Of a DNA stretch of 64,000 bases, positions 22,801 to 33,699 are shown in pieces. The number at the start of each line of letters is the position of its first letter. Positions within the stretch are counted from its first letter, which is position 1. Under the pieces are notes generated by a model. It made no database searches. It was not told the DNA's origin and saw only the letters and a list, made by a program, of their open reading frames with translations. Where the stretch lies: contig JAOANU010000007.1 of NCBI GenBank assembly GCA_034387635.1, positions 744,001 to 808,000 of the forward strand. The letters run 5' to 3'. A program made the position numbers and the translations under genes. The DNA is from Rhodosporidiobolus odoratus (taxonomy: Eukaryota; Basidiomycota; Microbotryomycetes; Sporidiobolales; Sporidiobolaceae).

Positions 22801-23462
22801 GAGGGGACGTACAAAGGCCTGCCGAGTGAACGAGAGCTGGAGCGAGTTGCGCTCGAGGACGAGGTTGAGCGGGTGCAAGGGTACGTTTTGACCTTCTCAA
22901 TCCAGCATTGAGCCCGGAAAGCTCCGAACGGGACAGGCGGAGTTGACTTGCAGGTAGCCATACTAACCGTCACACTCGTACACTCTGTCTGACACTGCAG
23001 GCTCGAATGCCGCGCCCGGCACCTCTTCGCCTCGACCTCGTCAACCTCGACTACCTTTTCGCCCCTCCACTCGTCCGTTGCTTCTCACGCGGCACAAACG
23101 CCCGACACTTCCTTCGCCCTTTCTGCGGTCTCGCCCACGCGCTCGCATCGGGGAAGTCGCAAGAAGAGGTGTGAAGAAAGCGCCGATGAAACTGGAACGG
23201 AGGATGAAGGCGGGAGATGGCCAGAGGGGTGGAAGCAGCTCAGCGGTTATGTTCTTGCGGCTAGCGTGGGTATCGGAGTGCGTCTTTCCTGCCTTCTCCT
23301 GCCTTCCGGCGTTCAGGGTGCATGGATCGAACAGCCCGAGGGGGTCATTTTTCCGTGGCTTCAGATCTGTGCTCTGTGACTGACTTTTCATTTCTTCGTC
23401 AGATCGTTGCGGGTGAAGTTGTACTAGCCCAGCTCTTCGGGCTGAGAGGTGGACGTCGTTAG
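19883..23462 (+). CDS. Long unknown protein with C-terminal hydrophobic anchor
   Basis: Starts MSVVTPLYSPPNEGPEPTLI; several exons then encode a Ser/Pro-rich, mostly disordered protein. A charged, probably coiled-coil stretch (EVEELREKEEQERQARENRE) lies near 20800-20860. A very long exon (about 21110-22500) holds a weak helical piece (WAEGWAQYSASRSLKDEETG) among disordered Ser-rich sequence. Near the end come a coiled-coil-like segment (ESQLAALHRRLDEVESLVSS) and an acidic region. The last two exons make GYVLAASVGIG plus IVAGEVVLAQLFGLRGGRR, a single hydrophobic segment with a short basic tail, then TAG at 23460-23462. That topology suggests a tail-anchored protein of the ER, mitochondrial outer or peroxisomal membrane, but this is inference. 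I do not recognise the family. It sits between the two unknown paralogs. Confidence 0.65.
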
Positions 23463-23803
23463 CCCTTCGCTTGCTGGTCCCTTCCGCGTTGTTCTGCTAC
23501 CTTTCCCCCTCTCCACGGACTTGTTGCACTCACTCGCTTGCATTCGCCTCGATACCCAGATTCTCCGATTTGTATTCTTTCTCTGTCTGTTCAGCTTGTC
23601 GTTGTTTCCTCCCCTTGGCAGTCTCCCGATTCTCAGCTTGTGGGTTTGCAGGTGTATTGCGATACATTCCCTCGGTCTCTCAATATAGTGCCCTGCTGTG
23701 AAGGTGAGGGTCAAAGAGATCGAGGTTCTTTTGTCACGCCACGGAGGCAAATCACGGAAGCTACGGATGGGATAAAACCAAATTACGAGATCTTAGTGCA
23801 TCA

Positions 23804-25456
23804 CTACTCTTCACTGACCTCCCCAACAACGCTGACAATGAATCGCCGGTTAGTAAAGTGGTTGCCTCTGCGAGGGATTGCGGGGCGCGGTTTCGTGCTC
23901 CTCCTGGGCGTCACGGGCGTTTGAGGTTGCGTCGGGGTCGCCTCAACCGTCTCGAGTGCCGCGCCCTCCCGCGTCATCGCCTCGCCCATCATGAACAGCT
24001 CATGCCCGAGTCGAGACCTCGCTTCCTTCCGACTACTGAGGCTGGTGGGTTCCCAGTTCTCGAAGTCGAAGGATGTGTACAGACCGGCCTGCTCAGCTTG
24101 TCCGAAAAGGCGGGCTTCGTAAATTTTGGGCTTGATGACGGGAGGGGTCCCCTTGAGTTTTTCCAGCTCCGAGCTGTACCCAGTGAGCCCGCAGGAGAAC
24201 CGGTGAGAACGGAGGGGGCAAGACTGGGATCAGCGAAAAGGGTCTTGAGAACCTCGGAAAGAGCGGAAGCGGCTTACCAACGCTTCTGCTCGTACCCAGT
24301 GACTCGATGGGCGTATTGGAAGAGCCCGTGGTGTCTATTAAGCGATTCCAGTCAGCCTCTCATGCCAAGGTATTGAAATCAGGACATACTCGAGAAAGGC
24401 AACAAATCTGGGAGCTTTCTCCAAGTCGAACTCCAGGAATTCAATCAGCAGAGTTCTGTGCATGAAGGTTTCTTGTTAGGCCTTCTGTACAATGTGCAGG
24501 GGAAAAGCATACTGACTTGACATGGTCCGCCGCCTCAATCAGCTTGCGGTTCTCGTTAGATAGCGAGGGATCACGCCGTTGGACCTCATTATTCAGTTGG
24601 CTGGCCATTGTGGTCAGCTCTGGAGATGGAGCAGTATCAACAGAAGCAAGCTTACGAAGTATGTTGCGGATGATCCTTAATGCGCAGAAACTCAGTCTTG
24701 AGAGATCCTTCTGTCTTGCCCGCAATGATAGGCCTTCCGCCATACTTGAAGATAAGGTACAGCTCCTTGCTGCTCGAGTGTCTGGGTGAGCCCAGGCGGG
24801 CTGATGAACAAGAGGCGACAACACTCACAAGGTGTCCTCCGCATGCTTCCCCGAGTGGGTTGCGAGGATTTTGCAGAGTTGACTCAGGAAGGCTTGCCTG
24901 TATATAACGTCAAGGGATGGTCAGTATGTATCATATGTGAGGTTACTTACTGGAGGGAGTGCATACTTGGCATGAAGGTAATCGGCTGCCTGATCCTTGA
25001 TTGCAGTTCTCCTTTCGCGTTCGTCCAGAGCAAGCTCCAGATTTTGCTGAGCTCTGCTCAGGCATAGTCAGCGGTCAGCCTTGTTAAGAGACAGATTAAG
25101 TAAGCAGAGGACGTACATCAAAGGGTCAAGCGCAAGATCGTATTGCTGCTTTGCATCGTAAAATCGCTCCCTTAGTAGGGAAGTAATGTCCATCTGACTG
25201 TCACTCAGACTCCTCGAGCGCTGACTGGCATGCGGGGTCCTCGCCGGGCGTCCTACCGGCGTCCTGTCGGGGCTTATATCGGGCGTCCTGTTGAGTGGGG
25301 TTCTGACGGGCGTGTGTCTAGGGATTGCAGCGGGCGCAACATACGTCGGGGAATTGCGCGAAGAGAAGGGGCCGCGGCGAGGCGAGGGAGCCGAGGAGCA
25401 CAGTGGAATCAGCGATACCATCGTCTTGCTCCGCGCGGTTATAAGACTCACGACAT
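23804..25456 (-). CDS. Unknown protein, paralog B of a lineage-specific family
   Basis: As in paralog A, the best start is a five-base exon (ATG TC at 25456-25452) before GTGAGT; the next exon then reads MSHTPVRTPLNRTPDISPDR. An unspliced start at 25421 (MVSLIPLCSS) is the alternative. The N-terminus has repeated RTP units. The core begins RFYDAKQQYDLALDPL, then AQQNLELALDERERRTAIKD and QAFLSQLCKILATHSGKHAE. After an intron that splits a Phe codon come SKELYLIFKYGGRPIIAGKT and LKTEFLRIK. Following exons give LLIEFLEFDLEKAPRFVAFL and SFDFENWEPTSLSSRKEARS. The C-terminus is Pro/Thr/Arg-rich and ends VSVVGEVSEE at 23804. Shared motifs, codon phase and a conserved intron tie it to paralog A. No domain recognised; possibly helical, BAR-like or scaffold, but that is speculative. 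Confidence 0.75.
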
Positions 25457-25533
25457 GGTTGGAAAGATCGAGACCTGAATGGATGAAGCAGAAAGCAAAG
25501 GAGAGAGGCTGCACTCGACGGCAACAGAGCGCG

Positions 25534-25620
25534 AGAAGACAAGCTCCGTGGAATGGGGCGGTTCTTGACCTTAGCTAGAAGACAAGCTCCGTGGATCGGG
25601 GCGGTTCTTTGACCTTAGCT
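25534..25620. repeat. Tandem duplication of a 43/44-base unit
   Basis: Two adjacent copies, 25534-25576 and 25577-25620, begin AGAAGACAAGCTCCGTGGA and end TTGACCTTAGCT. They differ only at a central AAT/ATC position and one extra T. The pair lies about 80 bases upstream of the paralog B start codon, in its presumed promoter or leader. Confidence 0.9.
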
Positions 25621-27184
25621 TTGATTAGCGCAGCTGGAATTGACTCATCTCATCTCATCTCGTCGTTTTTTGCCGATGCGAAGTCGGAATCCCTCGGACT
25701 TGGCCGGACCGCCGGTTCGTCGCGTCGAGCTCCCGAGTCGTGCGCCACGGCATGTGCATAGGTACAAGCGTATGCAGCTGCGTTCCACGGTACAGGCCGA
25801 TACTGCCGGGCGGTGCGCAAGTCGGCATTGCCAACTCTCCCTGCGGATTTGCCTGGTAGGTACTACTCAGCCTCCGTACTCTCCCGCCGTGCTGCAGTGG
25901 TCACCCTCAGCTCATACGCCGTATAGTCATCTGCCCGCAATGAAGTCCTACTGCTAGTAACGCGGCGCATTGGGAACCCTTGCAAAACCAGCAAGCAGGT
26001 GAACCCACTTGAGAAGGTCAAACTGCGTGAGATCCTGCACATGTAAGCCATTATTGCGGCGATAGGCGCTGGTGCTACTCATTGACACGAGTAGGCAAGA
26101 CAAATCCCGCTTCAGCCAGACCCTACTCTCAGGGCCTTGAGCCGAGCCGAAACAGCCCTTTGCAGACCGGAAACCTGGACAGTGGAAGCTGCTTTCCCTT
26201 TCCCAGCGCTCTGAATAGCACTGACTGCCACAAAAGGCCTTGGTTGAGAGGTACAGAAGGAGGGAGGCATTCTTGTAGATTACTGTAAGCTGCAGGCTTC
26301 ACGAGGCTAGACAAGAAGCACTGCATTGAAAGCAGACAGTAGCCCCATTAATTGGTGACGAGATAGTACTTTTTCTGATCAGGCGCACAGGGTCTGCGAA
26401 TCTACGCTTGACCTGGACTTGTTGACTTGCCGAGAAGCAACCAGTAAAGCCTGTCGAATCTCCTGGGCTCAAAGTACTCGACCTTCCATCTTACACCACC
26501 AGCACCAAGAGGTGGGTCAGAGTGCAGTGTACAAACCCTTGACAGCAGATTTATTGGGGAGTGAATCCAAACTTCGGAGGTACGAGGCGAGAGCATAGGC
26601 AAACCCGGATTTGGAAAAGCTGCATACGAGGCGAGACTGCTGGTACGCATTGTCTCAAGAGGATGAGTGTGATCTCTCTCCCCTACAAGGCTGCATGTGT
26701 CACTCTCTGTAGACAGTAATAGCTTGGCGGCAGGGTAGGTATGTAGAGACCGAAAAGGCTATTTTTCTCCTTTCCATGGCAGCTTTGACCAGGCTGAACC
26801 TACTCGGGACACCCACTTCCACGACATGCCTGCTGAATGTTATCCTGCGACCTGTATGTACGACTCTCAGACCAAGACATTCTTGTTCTCCCGGTCAGTC
26901 CCATCGCATAAGGAAAAGTCCGCGATAATTTCGTCCTAGCAAACAACCATTTCATACCGCGCAAGGCAAAGTGCTTTGGCACAGTGGAGGCGAATGGGGA
27001 GGAAGTGTCAGCTATTCAGCGGCGTGCGGCGAACTCGGACCGCGTCTCTCATCGACGCGCTGCGGACCCGACCCTGTTTGTTTCCGCTCCCTATCTCTTC
27101 GCTTCTGCTGTACTGCAGCTTGAAGTGTGCACCACGTAACAAACCAGTATTCGTCGCGTCGCCGACTCACAACATCCCCCCACA
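25621..27184. other. Large intergenic region, about 1.5 kb, lower in GC than its surroundings
   Basis: No exon chain or family is recognisable. It contains one inverted copy of the TGACCTTCTCAA motif (26019-26030) and a short minus-strand ORF at 26402-26650, described separately. It carries the divergent promoters of paralog B and the GH16 gene. The more even base composition may mark decayed DNA or a remnant of inserted sequence, but no terminal repeats or transposase motifs are visible. Confidence 0.5.
26402..26650 (-). CDS. Short orphan ORF, 82 codons, weak support
   Basis: An ATG-initiated frame reads MRTSSLASYAAFPNPGLPML and ends with an aromatic and basic stretch, RWKVEYFEPRRFDRLYWLLL, before its stop. 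Codon use differs from neighbours: A/T third positions such as AAT, ATA and AAA occur where the real genes here favour C/G. No splice signals or family resemblance. It could be a chance ORF or part of a decayed element. Confidence 0.15.
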   Translation of the reverse strand: MRTSSLASYAAFPNPGLPMLSPRTSEVWIHSPINLLSRVCTLHSDPPLGAGGVRWKVEYFEPRRFDRLYWLLLGKSTSPGQA

Positions 27185-29319
27185 ATGCCTCGCGCCGCCG
27201 CTGTCACCCTCTCATCAACTGCGCTCGTCGCGCTCGCTCTCCTTGCAACAAGGCCAGCTCAAGCAGCTTACAGTCTGACCAAAGACTACAGTGGAGACTC
27301 CTTCTTCGACGATTGGACTTTCTACGGTGCGTGCAGTTCGAAATGCGGTAGCGAGATCATCGAACGAGCGAGCGGAGTTGTTTGCTGATGAATCTCCTGG
27401 GTGCGCGTGCGTTCTGATGGGCCGGCATGGGTACGGTGCGCTGTGTAGGCAACTACGACAACCTTACCAACGGTGCGCTTACATCTGTGGGCTTACCTAC
27501 TTGTAATGCTAATTCCGGGCTTGACCCCGTAGGTGATATCGACTATGTTTCGCAAAGTAACAGTAGCGACCTCGCATACGTCAACGGTGCCGGTGTAAGT
27601 TGGGCGGGATTATGCCATCTGTATCCGATCACAAAGAGTTGACAGCAAACGATCCTCCTTTTCCTCCCTCTCGGATGGTGCAGAACGCCATCGTCAAGGT
27701 TGACAACACCTCCTCCGTTCTCTACCCGAACAAGCGTCGTAGTGTGCGACTGCAGTCTCAGGACTCGGTACGTGTAGCTCCTGGCCTCTACTGCATGCAA
27801 GCCTTCTGCTGCAAGCAGGCTGACGTTTTCCTGGCATGTCTCGCAGTACGGCATTGGTTCTCTTTGGGTCTTCGACTTCCTCCACGTGCCGTATGGCTGC
27901 AGGTGCGTCTTGCCAGGTGTCCTGCATACCCTGTCTCCGCTCCGGTGATTGCCTCGCTGAAGACTTGGCCATCGCTTTCACGTCTCCGCAGTGTGTGGCC
28001 CGCCGCCTGGTCTCAAGCCGCTTCTTGGCCAGCAGGTACATTCTCCTTGATTGGCGCTGCTGTGATCTGGTGTTCTCCACACAGCTGTAGGTCCTCTTAC
28101 TGATCATCATCAACGCCTGCCCTTGCCTCTACTCCCGCTTTATTCCCAACCTCGCCTCGCAAATATATAGGCGGCGAGATCGACACCTTCGAAGGGGTCA
28201 ACCTCGTCCAGACCAATCAGGTATGCTTGGTTCTACCAGCTCTTATCAACTAGCTGTCTTTGATTGGCTATGTCCTGTACAGTACGCCCTACACACTGAG
28301 AGCGGCTGCAAAGCGGCGTCTTCTTCCAGCTCGAACTCTTTTACCGGTAACCTCACGTGTGCGTCTCTTTCTCGGGATGTGGTGAAGGCTCCTCGCTCTC
28401 TGACCCTTTTGCGCACGACGCAGACGACAACTGCGACTACAACGCGAATGCAAACTCTGGTTGCATGGTGACTGAGAGCAACACGGCCTCGTACGGTGAA
28501 GCGTTTGCTGCTGCAGGTGGTGGTGTTTGGGCTACCGAGATGGGCAAAGACGGCATCAAGATCTGGTTCTTCTCGGTAAGCATTTCAGCCTCGGTTGCTC
28601 CCGTAGTACCTTCCTGTACTGACGTTATATTCCTCTAGCGCGCCGATGTCCCGTCTGACCTCTCAAGCAGCGACTCATCGGCGGTTCCTAACCCTGAAGG
28701 GTGGAGTAGTCCTTCGGCGTACTATCCTACTTCTTCATGCGACATCCCTTCGTACTTTGCCCCTCAACACCTCGTCCTCGACATCACTGCCTGCGGCGAC
28801 TGGTATGGCTTCTCAAGCTCTGAACTTGTGCTGTGTCTCTTCCGACTGACACCTTTGGCCGACCTTCGCAGGGCTGGACAAGTCACCAACTCCACCGGCT
28901 GCCCCCTTACTACCGATCTCTGCTACACGTCGTTCGTTCTTGAGTAGGTCTTCCTTTTCATTCACCATACTTCCTCACACCCTCGGATCCCCCCTCACGC
29001 CGCGCTGTTCTGTTCCTTCTCTCGCCGACCAACCTGACTCTTGCCATCTCATCACAGCTCTGCCAACTTCAATACCGCCTACTTTGAGATTCCCTCAGTT
29101 CGTGTCTACTACGACACGGACAAGGCCGCCGACTCGGCCGCCTCGACTTCAGGCACTGCTACCTCCTCTTCTTCGTCTCATTCTTCTGCTTCTGCCGGCG
29201 GTGCAGCCTCAACCGGCAAGTCTACCAGTGCAGCATCGGGACTCTCGCAGGCAGGACACGCCGGTAAGACGCTCGTGAGCGCGGCGGTTGTCGCATTGGG
29301 GGCGTGGGTCATACTTTAG
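27185..29319 (+). CDS. GH16 family endo-beta-glucanase, secreted, probably GPI-anchored
   Basis: Starts MPRAAAVTLSSTALVALALL, a signal peptide cleaved near TRPAQA. The catalytic core of family GH16 (laminarinase-like beta-1,3(4)-glucanases) is spread over about ten short exons. The active site GEIDTFEGVN (28164-28193) has the ExDxxE arrangement of the nucleophile and acid/base glutamates. Flanking family landmarks are YGIGSLWVFDFLHVPYGC, NQYALHTESGC, AAAGGGVWATEMGKDGIKIW, CDIPSYFAPQHLVLDITACG and DW/AGQ. The last exon is Ser/Thr/Ala-rich and ends in a hydrophobic tail (TLVSAAVVALGAWVIL) after small residues, as in GPI-anchored wall proteins. The likely role is remodelling or degrading beta-glucan at the cell surface. 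The in-frame 5' exons are short; some junctions are uncertain. Confidence 0.9.
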
Positions 29320-30001
29320 ATACCTTTCTTCCTCCCTGCTTCCACCTCTTCCACCTCCTCTCCTGCTCCCGCTCTCCTCACACGTCAGCTTCTCGAGTGT
29401 ACCTTATTTGCAGCATGAATTCCTACTCCTCGGACGTTTCCTTCCCTTTACAGCATTCCCCTTCGCGTTTCTACCTACTTCTTCTTACTCGGTCTTGCAA
29501 TGCCTTTTGACTGTTTCGCCTCCCCTTTCCTCCCGGGTTCCGTGCTCGGATTGCTCGTACTGTTGCGTCAGGACCTTGTGCTCTACACACCCGATACAAC
29601 GAAGAAGGTACCGAGCGAGGTACAGCCACTGTCGAATCAAGTACAGAACACGGTCTGAAGGATAAAGAATACTTCAGTACAAGACGACACTGCACGCTCA
29701 GCCCACAGCACGATATCAGAGAGCGGCGGCGGGGTAGTGAGAAGGCATAACTAAGGGGGTATCTGAACGAAGACAGACTCGAAGAGGCGGATGGAGAAAG
29801 GGCGAAAAACGACGGGAGGGTGAAGCGGGGTACAACAACGCGAGAGAAGATGAGAGTAAAGAGGGATGCGGAAGAAGGAAGGGGGGGAATCTCATTAGGG
29901 TGGGTGTTTGAGGGGGTTAAGTACGATCGCGACGATACTAAGTCAAGGAGGCGGAGATAGTGGATGGCCTAGGCGAGGCGCGGCGAGTGACGTGAGGATG
30001 A
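29320..30001. other. Intergenic region between convergent genes
   Basis: Contains the 3' UTRs of the GH16 and RasGAP genes; CT-rich on the left half, purine-rich on the right. No coding frame with support. Confidence 0.6.
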
Positions 30002-33000
30002 TCACTTGCGGCGTTGGAAGGTCCTGTAGGTGTAGCGCAACACAGACAGAAGATCAGTTAGTTCCGTTCTGCGCAATGGGAAGAATGGCCAAGAAAGCGA
30101 GACGACGTACTTGTTGAGCAGTGCCAAGACGCGGGAGACGTTTAAGCTCACTACACATGCCACATGCCGAGGTGGGAAGCAGAGGACAAAGGAAAGGTAA
30201 TCAGTCTCCGCTTGATTGGCAAGGAAGGCAAGAGAGTGCCACCTACCGTACTCCATATCGAGCTGCTCGACTCCTTGATTCTTCTTCTCGAGGAGGTCAT
30301 CGATTTTGAGGTCCATCTCGAGGATCGCCTTTTCCCGGCCTTTGCTGCTCGTGGAGAAATCGTCATGTCGTCAGTATCTACAGCGTTGAGTATGAGCATA
30401 GAGACGGGACGAACTAGTGCAGGGCAATGAGGAAGGCTCCGGGTGAGGGCGACGAGACGAGGAAGAAGATGCTTGCTCGTCTATGGTAGAACGAAAAGAC
30501 ATCGAGTCAGTACGGGCAAAAGAGGTAAGGGAATGCGAGGTGAACAGAAAGCAGGGAGATGACACGCACCGGTTCTCGGGCACATTCGTCTCCATAATGA
30601 CCCCATCCTTCTCAAACTGCTGATGCGTAAACTTGAACGGCCCCAACACCTGAGTCTTGGCACTCTTATTCTCCTTCCCCGCAACCGTAACCACCCCAAC
30701 TCCCCCCGAACTCTTCCCCTTTCCCCCTCCCGCCGAAGTCTGCCTGACATTCTGCAAATAAGCCTTGTACTGCTCCAACTGACTTCGAAGGTAAGCATTG
30801 TGATCCCCAATCGTCTTGTAAACCGCATCGAGAGATCTCGTCTCCAAGACGACTTTTTCTCGCAAGTTGCCGAGGTGAACCAGTTCGGCCGCGACTTCGT
30901 CCGTCAACAGACTGTAGCCGTCTTTTCGATCGACCAGGCGAAGTTCCTCCAACTCTCGCAGCATCTCCTTGACTTTGATGCCCTTCCTTACCAAGGTCGC
31001 ATCTTTGGCCGTGGCGGCGGCCTCTGCCACCGCGGGCAAGACGATCGGTCTCCGTTCCGCGAGTCGGGGGATCGAACGAATAAGTTGGACAAAGATGGAT
31101 TTGGTTTCGAGGTAGAGAATGTCGTTTTGGGTCACGTTGTTCTCGGCCATCAAGGCGGTGGTGATGTCTTGGATGGGCATCTCCCATCGTGAGTAGAGGG
31201 CGAGTTCGATTGAGCGATTGTCTTTGCGAGGGACTTGAGGAGGGGCCGGTCCGAGTTCGTCGAGGAGGATGCGGAGGTGTTGCTTGTCGTTGCGGGCCTA
31301 CGCGTTTAGAGAAGTCCGCTCATCAGCCCTCCCTTACAACGTGTATCGAAGGGTAAAAAGAGAACAAATTAGAAGACTAGAACGCACCAACGAATCGAGA
31401 TGCTGAATCAACAGACTCTGGGTATTATACATCTCATTCAACGTAATGTTGATCTGCAAGTCCTTCTTACTCAACGCCATGTACTGATCCATCTCAAGGG
31501 TGTCGTAAAAGTCGGCAACGTCGCAAAGAGAGTTGAGGAACTGATTCATGCGCGTCTTGTTGTTGTCGACAAAAGGTTGAAGCGACATCATGTAGGCTTC
31601 TTTCGAGTACGAGGGTTTGTTGGCGAGGTTTTGAAGCATTTTGGCGATCTACGAGACGAGCATCGGAGTGAGCCAAGTCGTCAGGATCAAGTCAGCCGGT
31701 GCGGGGTCACAGAGGTAGCAAGGTCGGAACAGCACGCACAAGGGTCAGTGTTCGCCGTGGGTGCTTGGCACTTGCCGGCAAACTGTCGATGAGCATGTAC
31801 GCCTGGGGAGTAACGATGGCGGGATTGATGAAGCGAAGGAAGAAGAAACCGCCAATGAGGGAACAGATGGCGTAGTCGGTCGCTTCGGGGTATTTGCGCT
31901 GCAGAATCATAGACAGCGTGAGCTCAGCACGCGTATACGACCGGCACTCGACTTTGCGAATCTCAAGGGCTAAGAAGGAGAAACAGGTAGAGGGAAAATG
32001 AGAGAAGAGACAGAAAGACACACCTTTGTCAGACTCCTGATCTGCTTACAAATCCACCTGATCCCATAAGGAACACTCTCAATACTCTCCATAATCGTCA
32101 ACAAAAACGAATTGGCAATCTCCATCAACATTGTCAACCTGGGTGCAACAATGTTTTGAACGTCGGGGTTTGAGGCGGCCACTTCTGGGGTGACGTTGCG
32201 TGGGAGGTCAGGGGGGAGATCGCCGGTTTCGTCTTGGATTGAGTTGAGCATTTGTTCGTAGACCTGCGAGCGAAGGACGAGAAGCGCAGAAGAGAAGGGA
32301 GAAAACCCCGGAAAGGCAAAGTCAGCTATGTTGCTCAACCTGCACGCAGAGTGCACGGAAAAGCCGCGCGGCGTCCCTCGACCACGGATGCGCAGGACGA
32401 GTGAGAAGAGGAATGAGCTAGAGCACCTTGAGCGGGTTGATCTCCAAATTCAGATCCTTGTGCTCAATCAAACTATTGATCCTCTCGGCCAACACACTCT
32501 TCAAGTAACTCTGTCCAGGTCCTCGACGCGTGTAGGTCGTCATCATTCGCGATACTGGCGTGTTGGCACGGAGGAGGGAACCGAATTCGGTGGCGGTTTC
32601 GAATTGAGCGGCGAGAACGGACTGTAGAAACGAAATGGGCGGCGAGCGTGTAAATCACGGGTTTGGCAGAGATGATACGAGAGATGAAGAGCGCACCTGG
32701 AACATGGTCAACAACAAATGCTCTTCCCGACTCTCATACTGATTTCCATACAACGTAAACATGACCGTCTGCAACAAGGTGTCGATTTCTCCCAGCGACA
32801 CCAGCCGACAGAGGGAAGCAATGTGACGAGGTTCCGATTGGAGGAGGAAGAAGAGGTTCGAGTATTGCTGTGTACGGTCAAGGAAAAAAACAACGGTCAA
32901 TTCGGGTTTTTCCCGTTGGCTTGAAGAGGAGAGGTTGGGAGTTGGTGCCGCACCTGTGTTCGCCGTTCGTCCATTCCGCTATCTTCTCCTTCGTCTACAT

Positions 33001-33625
33001 CTTCGAGGTGCTCCTTCACTTCCTCGCGTTCGTCCAGGGCCATGCGCTGTCCATCCCACACCGACACACCGACAAGGAGAAGAGGACGGGCGAAAAAAGG
33101 CGCAGAAGAAGGCGGCATGTGCCGCGAGATAGTCAGGGCGTATGGTAGAGCAGATGGATGGGATTCGTCAGTCAGGCAGTGCAGAAGAAATGCTGGGGAG
33201 GGAGGGAACGAAGCCGCACGTTCTGAATCAAGAGGGCAATCCTCGAATCCAGATACCTCACATCCCGTTCCAGTACGAAATTCTTCTTTGACTGGGCAGA
33301 GATACGAGCCTTGAGCTCTCGGAGGCGTTTTTGGGCTGTTCGCAGCGAGAGAGAGAGAGAGAAAGAGGAAGAAGAAGTGAGGAAGTGGGGAGGATCAGTT
33401 CGGCTGTTCTTTCGTCTCGGCTCGTTCAGGGGTCTCAGTCCGCGCCTCTCCTCCCTCGACGGAAAAAAGAAGTACAGCGGAAGATGGCGAGAAGCAGAGA
33501 GACAGGGAAACGAGCGTACCCCTAGCCAACTCGTCCTCGATTTCGGTATCCTGATCGGCAATCAAACTCTGCAAAGCAGAGTACCGGTTCGTACTCCGCG
33601 CAGACTGTAGGTGACTCATGCTCAT
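30002..33625 (-). CDS. Ras GTPase-activating protein (Gap1/Sar1/IQGAP-related type)
   Basis: Read from ATG at 33625 ([20 protein letters not shown]), with a coiled-coil start ([20 protein letters not shown]). The RasGAP domain follows. [19 protein letters not shown] carries the likely catalytic Arg of the LLRANT finger loop, and [20 protein letters not shown] is the family FLRFINPA signature. Then come [20 protein letters not shown], a helical segment, and a C-terminal RasGAP_C domain with [39 protein letters not shown] and [12 protein letters not shown]. It ends YRTFQRRK at 30002. This order matches fission yeast Gap1 and the GAP-related half of IQGAPs; such proteins speed GTP hydrolysis by Ras and turn off pheromone/nutrient signalling. 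No IQ or calponin-homology region is present in the part seen. The frame stays open upstream of the ATG with a poly-Asn stretch, so the true start may be further 5'. Confidence 0.92.
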
Positions 33626-33670
33626 GATTGCGTCTTGTAAGAGCTGGATTGAGTCGAAGTGGGACGGGAT

Positions 33671-33691
33671 GTTATTGTTGTTGTTGTTGTT
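33671..33691. repeat. GTT/AAC trinucleotide repeat upstream of the RasGAP start
   Basis: Six GTT-like units; on the minus strand they would read as a poly-Asn run in frame with the RasGAP. Either 5' UTR or an unannotated coding extension. Confidence 0.7.
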
Positions 33692-33699
33692 TCGTCGGG

